From Cellulomonas sp. WB94 (GTDB lineage Bacteria > Actinomycetota > Actinomycetes > Actinomycetales > Cellulomonadaceae): a DNA stretch of 64,000 bases. Each line of letters begins with the position of its first letter. The first letter of the stretch is position 1. The stretch spans positions 93,416-157,415 of the forward strand of contig NZ_QEES01000003.1 of the NCBI RefSeq assembly GCF_003115775.1, given 5' to 3'. Shown one piece after another: positions 57,381 through 64,000 of this stretch. The notes under the pieces were generated by a model. That model was given only the letters and a program-made list of their open reading frames with translations. It made no database searches and was not told the DNA's origin. Made by a program: the position numbers and the translations under genes.

Positions 57381-59237
57381 ATGGTGTCGATCCCCCGTCA
57401 GCGCCGGCCGTTGGCCCGCGCCGACCTGACGCCACCGACGACCGGCCGCCCGGTCCAGCTCACGCTCGACGAGCTCGGCACGCCGTTGTCGGACGTCACG
57501 TTCGTGGTCGTCGACCTCGAGACGACGGGCGGCACCCCGGGCTCGTGCGCGATCACCGAGATCGGCGCCGTCAAGGTGCGGGGCGGCGAGGTCCTCGGGG
57601 AGTTCCAGACGCTCGTCGACCCGGGCGGGCCCGTCCCGGCGTTCATCTCCGTGCTGACCGGCATCACGACCTCGATGGTGATCGGCGCACCCCGCATCGC
57701 GGAGGTCCTGCCGAGCTTCCTCGAGTTCGCACGCGGGTCGGTCCTCGTCGCGCACAACGCTCCCTTCGACATCGGGTTCCTCAAGGCCGCCGCCGCCGAG
57801 ACGGGCTACCCGTGGCCGGGCAACCAGGTGCTCGACACCGTGCGGCTGGCACGCCGCGTCGTCACCCGCGACGAGGCCCCCAACCACAAGCTCGGCACGC
57901 TCGCGGCGCTGTTCCGGGCGACGGTCACGCCCGACCACCGCGCGCTGTCCGACGCGCGCGCCACCGTCGACGTGCTGCACGCGCTGCTCAGCCGACTCGC
58001 GCCGCTCGGCATCACGCACCTCGAGGACCTCGCGTCCGCGACCGACCCCGTCCCCTCGGACGTCCGCCGCAAGCGCCACCTCGCCGACGGCCTGCCCGAC
58101 GCACCGGGCGTCTACATGTTCCGCGGCCCGCACGACGAGGTCCTGTACGTCGGGACCTCGACGTCGATCCGCACCCGCGTCCGGAGCTACTTCACGGCCG
58201 CCGAGAAGCGCGCCCGGATGACCGAGATGGTCCGCATCGCGCACGAGGTCACGCCCGTCGTGTGCGCGACACCGCTCGAGGCGCAGGTCCGGGAGCTCCG
58301 GCTGATCGCGGAGCACTCGCCGCGGTACAACCGTCGCTCGCGCTTCCCCGAGCGCATGCCCTGGGTGCGCCTGACCCACGAGCCGTTCCCCCGGCTCTCC
58401 ATCGTCCGCGAGGTCCGGGGCGACGCGGGTGAGCGCGGGAGCACGGACGGCCCCGTCTCGGCCCACATCGGACCGTTCGCCTCGCAGGGTGCGGCGCAGG
58501 CGGCGATCGACGCCCTCCACGAGACGTTCGCGATCCGTCAGTGCACACCCCGTCTGCCCCTCGTCGCAGCGCAAGGCGCGAGCGCGTGCGCCCTCGCCGA
58601 GATGGGCCGCTGCGCCGCACCGTGCACAGGGCACCAGGACCCGAGCGGCTACGCCGACGTCGTCCACGCCGTCCGGTCCGCGATGCTCTCCGATCCGACG
58701 GCGGTGGTCGGTGCCCACGCCACCCGCATCGCCACCCTCGTCGCCCAGGAGCGGTTCGAGGAGGCAGGAGCCGTGCGGGACAGGCTGACCGCGTTCCTGC
58801 GCGGCGCTGCTCGTGCGCAGCGGCTCGCCCCGCTGTCCGCCTGCCCCGAGCTCGTCGCGGCCCGGCGGTCTCCCGGCGGCGGCTGGGAGGTCGTCCTCAT
58901 CCGGTACGCGCGGCTCGCTGCCACGGCAACGGTGGATCGCACCGACGACCCGTGGCCCGTCATCGAGTCGCTGCGCCTGTCTGCCGAGCACGTCGAGCGC
59001 CCCGTCGCCCCAGCGCCCGCCGGGCACCCCGAGGAGGCCGACCTGCTGCTCGCGTGGCTCGACTCCCCGGGCGTGCGGCTCGTCGAGGTCCCCGAGGGGT
59101 GGGCGTGCCCGGTGCGCGGCGCCCAGTCGTGCGCCGGTGCCGAGGCCACGGCGGCGTCCGTCTCGGCGTACCTCGCCGCAGCGCTGCCCGACGATGCCGG
59201 GTCACGCGTGCGCGCCGACACCGTGGGCGCGGCATGA
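57381..59237 (+). CDS. DEDDh 3'-5' exonuclease fused to a UvrC-like GIY-YIG nuclease
   Basis: A 618-aa fusion. The DnaQ-like exonuclease (about residues 35-200) has motif I VVVDLETTGG, motif II VLVAHNAPFDIGFL and motif III DHRALSDARATVD. A GIY-YIG domain (about 225-310) starts APGVYMFRGPHDEVLYVGTS, with the catalytic Arg in TRVRSYFTAAE and Glu further on. A Cys-rich segment, ACALAEMGRCAAPCTG, and a UVR-like helix (ERFEEAGAVRDRLTAF) follow. It lacks the UvrC C-terminal RNase H-like and HhH parts, so it resembles Cho joined to a proofreader. It is probably a DNA repair nuclease (Rv2191-like). The ATG is leaderless-like. Confidence 0.9.
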   Translation: MVSIPRQRRPLARADLTPPTTGRPVQLTLDELGTPLSDVTFVVVDLETTGGTPGSCAITEIGAVKVRGGEVLGEFQTLVDPGGPVPAFISVLTGITTSMVIGAPRIAEVLPSFLEFARGSVLVAHNAPFDIGFLKAAAAETGYPWPGNQVLDTVRLARRVVTRDEAPNHKLGTLAALFRATVTPDHRALSDARATVDVLHALLSRLAPLGITHLEDLASATDPVPSDVRRKRHLADGLPDAPGVYMFRGPHDEVLYVGTSTSIRTRVRSYFTAAEKRARMTEMVRIAHEVTPVVCATPLEAQVRELRLIAEHSPRYNRRSRFPERMPWVRLTHEPFPRLSIVREVRGDAGERGSTDGPVSAHIGPFASQGAAQAAIDALHETFAIRQCTPRLPLVAAQGASACALAEMGRCAAPCTGHQDPSGYADVVHAVRSAMLSDPTAVVGAHATRIATLVAQERFEEAGAVRDRLTAFLRGAARAQRLAPLSACPELVAARRSPGGGWEVVLIRYARLAATATVDRTDDPWPVIESLRLSAEHVERPVAPAPAGHPEEADLLLAWLDSPGVRLVEVPEGWACPVRGAQSCAGAEATAASVSAYLAAALPDDAGSRVRADTVGAA

Positions 59238-59238
59238 T
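59233..59238 (+). promoter_or_regulatory. -10 box of a possible leaderless promoter for the AsnC-type gene
   Basis: CATGAT lies 6 bases before ATG 59245 and overlaps the stop region of the previous gene. Confidence 0.4.
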
Positions 59239-59244
59239 GGCCGC

Positions 59245-59526
59245 ATGCTGACTGCCATCGTCCTCATCGACACCGACGCCGCCCGCATCCCCGAGGTCGC
59301 TGCGGCGATCGCGGAGGTCCCCGGCGTCAGCGAGGTCTACTCCGTGACCGGCGAGGTCGACCTCATCGCGCTCGTGCGGGTCCGCGAGCACGACCAGCTC
59401 GCCGACGTCATCGCCGACCACCTGAGCAAGGTCGAGGGCGTGCTCCGGACGCAGACGTACATCGCGTTCCGGACCTACTCCAAGCACGACCTCGACGAGG
59501 CCTTCTCGCTCGGCCTGGACGACTGA
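59245..59526 (+). CDS. Stand-alone Lrp/AsnC ligand-binding (RAM) domain protein
   Basis: A 93-aa protein with the RAM fold, MLTAIVLIDTDAARIPEVAAAIAEVPGVSEVYSVTGE-like beta-alpha-beta repeats (segments MLTAIVLIDTDAARI, VPGVSEVYSVTGEVD and VRTQTYIAFR-like end). It lacks the helix-turn-helix domain of full Lrp/AsnC regulators. Such small proteins bind amino acids and form ring oligomers, sometimes as modulators of other Lrp proteins. The start 59245 follows CATGAT by 6 bases. Eight bases separate it from the nuclease stop, so co-expression is possible. It is convergent with trpD. Confidence 0.85.
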   Translation: MLTAIVLIDTDAARIPEVAAAIAEVPGVSEVYSVTGEVDLIALVRVREHDQLADVIADHLSKVEGVLRTQTYIAFRTYSKHDLDEAFSLGLDD

Positions 59527-59533
59527 GTCTCGA

Positions 59534-59561
59534 GTCGACGGTCGACGGTCGACGGTCGACG
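59534..59561. repeat. Tandem heptamer repeat, GTCGACG x4
   Basis: Four perfect head-to-tail copies lie between the convergent stops of the AsnC-type gene and trpD. Each unit contains the self-complementary GTCGAC. A degenerate fifth copy (GCCGACC) follows. Confidence 0.9.
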
Positions 59562-59598
59562 GCCGACCTTCGACTTCGGACTCTCGACCGCTCAGGGG

Positions 59599-60651
59599 TC
59601 AGGAGGCGGCCGAGGCCGCCCTCCACCGCTCGAGGACGTCGAGCGCGGCCCCGGAGTCGACCGACTCGCCGGCGAGCCGCAGACCGGCTCTCAGGCGCTC
59701 GACGAGGGTCCCGCGAGCGGTGCCCGGCAGGGTCCCGTCAGCCACCAGACCCGCCGCGGCGTTGAGCAGCACCGTCTCGCGTGCGGGGACGAGCTCCCCC
59801 GCCAGCACGGCGCGGACGACGCCGGCGTTGAGCTCCGACGCGCCGCCACGCAGGTCCGCGATCTCGAGGGCGGTGAGCCCGAGGTCCACCACAGCATCGA
59901 AGCGGTGCTCGACCACGAGGCCGTCGCGCACCTCCCAGACGGTCGAGGGTGCCGTGGGGGCGAGCTCGTCGAGGCCGTCGTCGTTGCGGAAGACGAGCGC
60001 GCTCGTCCCCCGCCCCGCCAGGACGCTCGCCATGAGGACGGCCATGCGCGCGTCGGCGACACCGATGGCCGCGGCTGCGGGCGACGCGGGATTGGTGACG
60101 GGGCCGAGAAAGTTGAACGCCGTGGCGATGCCCAGCTCACGGCGGGCGACGGCGGCGTGGCGCATCGACGGGTGGAACACCTGCGCGAAGCAGAACGTGA
60201 TGCCGACCTCGGTCGCCAGCTCGGCGACGCGCCCGACAGTGTGGTCGAGCCGGATGCCGAGCGCCTCGAGCACGTCCGCCGACCCGGTGGACGACGACGA
60301 GGCACGCCCGCCGTGCTTGACGACGCGCAGACCGGTCCCGGCGATCACGATCGAGGCCATCGTCGAGATGTTCACGGTGTGAGCGCGGTCCCCGCCCGTG
60401 CCGACGATGTCGACGGTGCGCCCGGGGACCTCGATCCGGACCGCGTGAGCGAGCATCGTGTCAGCGAGGGCGCCGAACTCCTCCGCGGTCTCTCCCTTGC
60501 TGCGCAGTGCGACCAGGAACCCCGCGACCTGCACCGGAGACGCGTCCCCGGTCATGATCTCGCCCATCGCCCACGCAGCCTGCTGGGGCGTGAGGTCCGT
60601 GCGCGCGACGAGGGCCGTCAGCACGTCGGACCACGTCGCCGTGATGCTCAT
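59599..60651 (-). CDS. trpD: Anthranilate phosphoribosyltransferase
   Basis: A 350-aa enzyme that transfers phosphoribosyl from PRPP to anthranilate in tryptophan synthesis. The PRPP loop is DIVGTGGDRAHTVNIST, followed by KHGGRASSSSTGSADVLEALG and FAQVFHPSMRHAAVARRELG. RNDDGLDEL provides metal-binding acids. The start ATG 60651 overlaps the stop of the receiver-like gene by 4 bases (ATGA), so the pair is coupled. The other trp genes are not here, as in M. tuberculosis, where trpD lies by ctaE-qcr (Rv2192c-Rv2193). Identification is secure. Confidence 0.96.
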   Translation of the reverse strand: MSITATWSDVLTALVARTDLTPQQAAWAMGEIMTGDASPVQVAGFLVALRSKGETAEEFGALADTMLAHAVRIEVPGRTVDIVGTGGDRAHTVNISTMASIVIAGTGLRVVKHGGRASSSSTGSADVLEALGIRLDHTVGRVAELATEVGITFCFAQVFHPSMRHAAVARRELGIATAFNFLGPVTNPASPAAAAIGVADARMAVLMASVLAGRGTSALVFRNDDGLDELAPTAPSTVWEVRDGLVVEHRFDAVVDLGLTALEIADLRGGASELNAGVVRAVLAGELVPARETVLLNAAAGLVADGTLPGTARGTLVERLRAGLRLAGESVDSGAALDVLERWRAASAAS

Positions 60652-61100
60652 GCCGTCAGCGCACGCGCAGCGATGAGGTCGGCCACGACAACGGGCAGCT
60701 TGACGGGATCGATCGGCCGGCTCACGACCGCGTCCGCCCGCGACCACGACGCGAGCCACGCGTCCTGCTCGCGGCCGGTCAGCAGCAGGACCGGCGGGCA
60801 CTGGTAGATCTCGTCCTTGAGCTGGCGCGCGATGCCCATCCCGCCGACCTTCCCCGCCTCGCCGTCGAGCACGAGCAGGTCGAACCCGCCGAGCTCGACC
60901 TGGCGGATGACCTCGGCGGCGGTGGCCACCTCGACCCACCGGATGTCCGGCGCGCCGCGCCCCAGCCGGCACCCCACGGCGAGCCTGACCTGCTCGCGCG
61001 TGTCGACGTCGTCGCTGTACAAGAGGATCGCGGGGGCCGCGCCCCGTGTGCCCTCCACGCCGTCAGATCGTGGCTGGTCGTGCTGCTCGGCGGTTCCCAT
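60648..61100 (-). CDS. Receiver-like (response regulator) domain protein without output domain
   Basis: A 150-aa protein with one CheY-like fold: acidic pair in LLYSDDVDTREQVR, the phospho-acceptor candidate in LLVLDGEAGKVGGMG, and the switch Thr in LLLTGREQDAW. The conserved Lys after beta-5 is replaced by Arg (VVSRPIDPVKLP), and the N-terminal 22 residues are unrelated. No DNA-binding domain or kinase is nearby. It is coupled to trpD by a 4-base overlap. The function is unknown, and phosphorylation is uncertain. ATG 61100 has GAGGATG upstream. It is divergent from ctaE. Confidence 0.82.
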   Translation of the reverse strand: MGTAEQHDQPRSDGVEGTRGAAPAILLYSDDVDTREQVRLAVGCRLGRGAPDIRWVEVATAAEVIRQVELGGFDLLVLDGEAGKVGGMGIARQLKDEIYQCPPVLLLTGREQDAWLASWSRADAVVSRPIDPVKLPVVVADLIAARALTA

Positions 61101-61268
61101 GATGCATCCTCACTCGTCGTCGACGTGCCTGAAAGGCATCTTGGCACGTCGGGGCGGCCCGGTGCTCACGCCGTCTGACAGCCGCGCCGAGGCCACCCGG
61201 AACTGACGATGTGACATATCCCGTGAGTGTCATCTAGGCCTAACGACCCATGCGCGCCTCCGATCGGC

Positions 61269-61274
61269 CATAAT
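61269..61274 (+). promoter_or_regulatory. -10 box of a leaderless promoter for ctaE
   Basis: CATAAT, five of six bases of TATAAT, then 7 bases, then GTG 61282. An ATG at 61273 lies inside this box and is unlikely to be the start. Confidence 0.65.
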
Positions 61275-61281
61275 GGCCAAC

Positions 61282-61920
61282 GTGTCGACCGCAACGGCTG
61301 CCCCCCGCACCGCACCACACGTGAGCGTCAACCGGCCGAACCCCGTGTCGGTGGGAACGATCGTGTGGCTCGCCAGCGAGCTCATGTTCTTCGCCGGCCT
61401 GTTCGCCATGTACTTCAGTCTCCGCGGCGCGGTGCCTGATGAGTGGGCGGCACAGACGCCGAAGCTCAACCTGACCTTCGCCGCCATCAACACGACAGTG
61501 CTCGTGCTGTCGTCGGTCACGTGCCAGATGGGCGTCTGGGCCGCCGAGCGGTTCCAGCCGTCCCGGACCGGCTCGATCTTCCAGCCCGCGCGCTGGGGCA
61601 TGAACGAGTGGGTCACCCTCACGTACGTCATGGGCGCCGTGTTCGTCGGCGGTCAGATGTACGAGTACGCCGGCCTCGTGAGCGAGGGCCTGACCATCGC
61701 CTCGAGCCCCTACGGCTCCGTCTTCTACCTCACGACGGGGTTCCACGCCCTGCACGTCATCGGCGGGCTCCTGGCATTCCTGTTCCTGCTCGGCCGCTCG
61801 TTCGCGGCCAAGCGGTTCGGCCACCACGAGGCCACGACGGCGATCGTGACGTCGTACTACTGGCACTTCGTCGACGTCGTCTGGATCGCGCTGTTCGCGG
61901 TCATCTACCTGCTGCGCTGA
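61282..61920 (+). CDS. ctaE: Cytochrome c oxidase subunit III
   Basis: A 212-aa membrane subunit of the aa3 oxidase with five hydrophobic helices. It contains [20 protein letters not shown], then FNTTVL-like and [16 protein letters not shown] segments, a [19 protein letters not shown] helix (His-rich family core) and [25 protein letters not shown]. It supports the catalytic subunit I, which is elsewhere. I start at GTG 61282, 7 bases after CATAAT. The longer form from ATG 61273 adds three residues. The gene precedes qcrCAB, as in other Actinobacteria, where the bcc-aa3 supercomplex joins cytochrome bcc to the oxidase. Confidence 0.95.
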   Translation: MSTATAAPRTAPHVSVNRPNPVSVGTIVWLASELMFFAGLFAMYFSLRGAVPDEWAAQTPKLNLTFAAINTTVLVLSSVTCQMGVWAAERFQPSRTGSIFQPARWGMNEWVTLTYVMGAVFVGGQMYEYAGLVSEGLTIASSPYGSVFYLTTGFHALHVIGGLLAFLFLLGRSFAAKRFGHHEATTAIVTSYYWHFVDVVWIALFAVIYLLR

Positions 61921-61984
61921 TCTCCCGGCGGACGCACAGCGTCCCCACCGCCCCCACCCCCACGTGCGAGACGAGGAACGATCC

Positions 61985-62770
61985 GTGAAGGCACTCGCAG
62001 CCCGCAGGCACTCCCGGCATGCGCCGGTCGCACTGCTCCTGCTGGCGCTGCTGGTCACCGGCGGCCTGTACGCCGTCCTGGCGCCGACCACTGCCGACGC
62101 CGCCCCCGCGGCGACCAGCACGAACGACGTCGCGACCGGCAAGAAGCTGTTCCAGGCCAACTGCGCCACGTGCCACGGCGCCTCGGCCGAGGGAACCGCA
62201 AGTGCACCGTCGCTCGTCGGTGTCGGCGCCGCGGCGGTGGACTTCCAGGTCGGCACGGGTCGCATGCCCGCACAGATGAGCGGTCCGCAGGTCGAGGCCA
62301 AGGAGGTGCAGTTCGACGCCGCGCAGATCGAGCAGCTCGCGGCCTACGTCGCGTCGCTCGGCGCCGGTCCGTCGATCCCCTCGGCGGACGACGTCGACCC
62401 GGCCAAGGGCAACGTCGCCAACGGCATGGCGCTGTTCCGCACGAACTGCGCGATGTGCCACAACGCCGTCGGCATCGGCGGCCCGCTCTCGGAGGGCAAG
62501 TTCGCACCGACGCTCATGGCGACGACACCCACGCACATCTTCGAGGCGATGCTGACGGGCCCGCAGTCGATGCCGGTCTTCAACAGCGCCAACCTGTCGG
62601 CGCAGGACAAGCGCGACGTCATCGCGTACCTCGACGCACAGAAGCAGGGCTCCCCCGGCGGGTCGACCCTCGGGTCCATCGGGCCGGTCGGTGAGGGCCT
62701 GTGGGTGTGGGTCATCGGCATCGGCCTGCTGATCGGCGCGGCCGTCTGGATCGGAGCGAAGTCCTCGTGA
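61985..62770 (+). CDS. qcrC: Cytochrome bcc complex diheme cytochrome c subunit
   Basis: A 261-aa membrane-anchored cytochrome. An N-terminal signal/anchor (about residues 15-38) is followed by two c-type heme domains with CATCH and CAMCH motifs, the distal Met ligands MPAQM and MPVF, and a C-terminal helix (GLWVWVIGIGLLIGAAVWIG). It replaces the soluble cytochrome c and hands electrons to the oxidase within the supercomplex. GTG 61985 (VKALAARRHS) has GAGGAA 8 bases upstream. An ATG 7 codons earlier lacks a site. Its stop overlaps qcrA by 4 bases (GTGA). Confidence 0.95.
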   Translation: MKALAARRHSRHAPVALLLLALLVTGGLYAVLAPTTADAAPAATSTNDVATGKKLFQANCATCHGASAEGTASAPSLVGVGAAAVDFQVGTGRMPAQMSGPQVEAKEVQFDAAQIEQLAAYVASLGAGPSIPSADDVDPAKGNVANGMALFRTNCAMCHNAVGIGGPLSEGKFAPTLMATTPTHIFEAMLTGPQSMPVFNSANLSAQDKRDVIAYLDAQKQGSPGGSTLGSIGPVGEGLWVWVIGIGLLIGAAVWIGAKSS

Positions 62771-63804
62771 GCACGCACGTGAACCCCGGCCACCAGGCGT
62801 CGAACGAGGTCGTCCCGGCACGGCAGACGGTCCCCGACCGGTTCGAGAACCCCGGTCACCCCGAGCACCACGACCGCCGGTCCGACGTCGACCCCGCCGC
62901 GGACAAGCGCGCCGAGCGTCAGGTCGTCGTGATGCTCACGGTCTCGATCCTCGGCACCATCGGGTTCGTCGTCGCGTACTTCGCCGCCCCGCCCGGCCAG
63001 ACCGTCGCCAGCATGCGGACGTCGAACCTCTTGCTCGGCCTGACGCTGTTCTTCGCGCTCGGCGGCATCGGCACCGCGGCCGTCCACTGGGCGAAGTCCA
63101 TCATGAACGACCACGAGAAGTCCGAGGAGCGCCACCCGCAGCGCAGCTCCGACGAGACGCGTGCGGCGGCGATCGAGGTCCTGTCCGAGGGTGCCGCCGA
63201 CTCCGGCATCGGTCGCCGCGGGATCCTCAAGGGCGCCCTCGTGTCGGCACTCGCGCTGTTCCCGCTGACCATCGTCCTGCCGCTGATCGGCAACGTCGGC
63301 GAGGACTGGGACGTCTCGAAGTACAAGCACACGTGGTGGAAGAAGGGCACGAAGCTCGCCAAGGATCCGTCGGGCCAGCCAATCAAGGCCTCCGACGTGA
63401 CGATCGGCTCCGTGTTCCACGTCATCCCCGCGGACCTCGAGGAGGCCGAGCACCCGCTCGACGAGAAGGCCAAGGCCGTGGTCCTGCTCGTCCGTCTCGA
63501 CCCGCGCGACCTCAAGGAGGCGGACGACCGCAAGGGCTGGTCGTACGACGGCATCGTCGCGTACTCGAAGATCTGCACCCACGTCGGTTGCCCCGTCGCG
63601 CTGTACGAGCAGCAGACGCACCACCTGCTGTGCCCCTGCCACCAGTCCACGTTCGACGTGGCGGACGGTGCCAAGGTGGTCTTCGGGCCGGCCAAGCGGC
63701 CCCTGCCGCAGCTGCCCATCGAGGTCGACGCCGAGGGCTACCTCGTCGCGCAGTCGGACTTCCACGAACCTGTCGGACCGAGCTTCTGGGAGCGCCTCAA
63801 GTGA
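62767..63804 (+). CDS. qcrA: Cytochrome bcc complex Rieske iron-sulfur subunit
   Basis: A 345-aa Rieske protein. Three hydrophobic helices are seen at about residues 55-80, 85-110 and 155-175, the last following a twin-arginine-like start (IGRRGILKGALVSALALF). The C-terminal Rieske fold has the cluster ligands in CTHVGCPVALYEQ and LLCPCHQSTFDV. It transfers electrons from menaquinol to cytochrome c. The GTG start (62767) lies inside the qcrC stop, and its own stop overlaps the qcrB start (GTGA), so the operon is tightly coupled. Confidence 0.96.
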   Translation: MSTHVNPGHQASNEVVPARQTVPDRFENPGHPEHHDRRSDVDPAADKRAERQVVVMLTVSILGTIGFVVAYFAAPPGQTVASMRTSNLLLGLTLFFALGGIGTAAVHWAKSIMNDHEKSEERHPQRSSDETRAAAIEVLSEGAADSGIGRRGILKGALVSALALFPLTIVLPLIGNVGEDWDVSKYKHTWWKKGTKLAKDPSGQPIKASDVTIGSVFHVIPADLEEAEHPLDEKAKAVVLLVRLDPRDLKEADDRKGWSYDGIVAYSKICTHVGCPVALYEQQTHHLLCPCHQSTFDVADGAKVVFGPAKRPLPQLPIEVDAEGYLVAQSDFHEPVGPSFWERLK

Positions 63805-64000
63805 GCACGACCACCTCGCGCGGCGCAGGGCCCGCAGCGGCGACCGCGGACTACCTCGACCAGCGCACCGGGATCGGGACCGCCGTCAAGGCGTTCGCCC
63901 GCAAGATCTTCCCCGACCACTGGTCGTTCCTGCTCGGTGAGATCGCGCTGTTCAGCTTCGTCGTCCTGCTCATCTCCGGGGTGTTCCTGACCGCGTTCTT
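63801..64000 (+). CDS. qcrB: Cytochrome bcc complex cytochrome b subunit, N-terminus only
   Basis: The first 66 codons of qcrB, cut by the right edge. The GTG at 63801 overlaps the qcrA stop by 4 bases. The visible protein opens MSTTTSRGAGPAAATADYLD, with KIFPDHWSFLLGEIALFSF and the first helix (FVVLLISGVFLTAF), the standard start of actinobacterial QcrB. The heme-binding histidines are further right. It forms the menaquinol-oxidising core with QcrA and QcrC. Confidence 0.95.
   Translation, partial: MSTTTSRGAGPAAATADYLDQRTGIGTAVKAFARKIFPDHWSFLLGEIALFSFVVLLISGVFLTAF

Overview
The window is high-GC actinobacterial chromosome. The gene set and order point to Micrococcales, most likely Cellulomonas or a close relative. 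The clues are a pyruvate formate-lyase, a PPi-type phosphofructokinase, a glycogen debranching enzyme beside a GT4 glycosyltransferase, a second type II topoisomerase (ParC/ParE) near sigA, and the cytochrome bcc locus. The genus is inferred from gene content, not from a search. The DNA is densely coding (about 57 genes). No gap between genes exceeds 300 bases. I see no tRNA, rRNA, CRISPR array, insertion sequence, prophage or integron.

Layout. 1-4.0 kb: pflB (cut by the left edge) and dxs. 4.0-10.6 kb: a frameshifted GT4 glycosyltransferase divergent from a glycogen debranching enzyme, then guaB1, a Nudix hydrolase and an APH-type kinase. 10.6-15.5 kb: a DUF1801 protein, aconitase, a small charged protein and a frameshifted two-domain acetyltransferase. 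15.6-24.7 kb: a block whose order matches, from memory, Mycobacterium tuberculosis Rv2689c-Rv2701c: RNA methyltransferase, APC permease, two TrkA-type proteins, DUF3159, OB-fold protein, DUF3710, dut, DUF3093, DUF4193 and suhB. 24.7-40.7 kb: a TRIC/UPF0126 membrane protein, sepH, tdk, a phosphatase, DUF5998, a Pat-like acetyltransferase, parC, a YhhN protein, an acetyltransferase, parE, a small zinc protein and the principal sigma factor. 40.9-53.6 kb: a universal stress protein, DUF4192, a lipoprotein, polyprenyl synthase, an Rv2175c-type DNA-binding protein, a LysM/transglycosylase, a PASTA kinase, class II DAHP synthase, PPi-PFK, an acyltransferase, a membrane protein and ROK glucokinase. 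53.8-64 kb: an acyl-CoA synthetase, a Cys-rich small protein, a NYN protein, a DEDDh-GIY-YIG nuclease, an AsnC-type ligand-binding protein, trpD with a receiver-like partner, then ctaE-qcrC-qcrA-qcrB (cut by the right edge).

How they work together. Sugar metabolism is well represented: debranching, glucokinase, PPi-PFK, aconitase, a respiratory bcc-aa3 branch and a fermentative branch through PFL. A DevR/DosR-like box upstream of pflB would fit oxygen control. The K+ uptake block, the PASTA kinase and the LysM enzyme belong to turgor and wall homeostasis. The topoisomerase genes, sigA and sepH form a growth and division neighbourhood.

The most notable genome-scale signal is a promoter layout: at least fifteen genes have a TAnnnT-like -10 box 6-8 bases before the start codon and no Shine-Dalgarno sequence, as expected for leaderless mRNAs. 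Two genes (4.4 kb and 14.9 kb) are each broken by an apparent single-base deletion in a G/C run, which could be real or an assembly error. I found no clear new defence, mobile or biosynthetic system. The novel-looking signals are operators, start-site architecture and degenerate domains.
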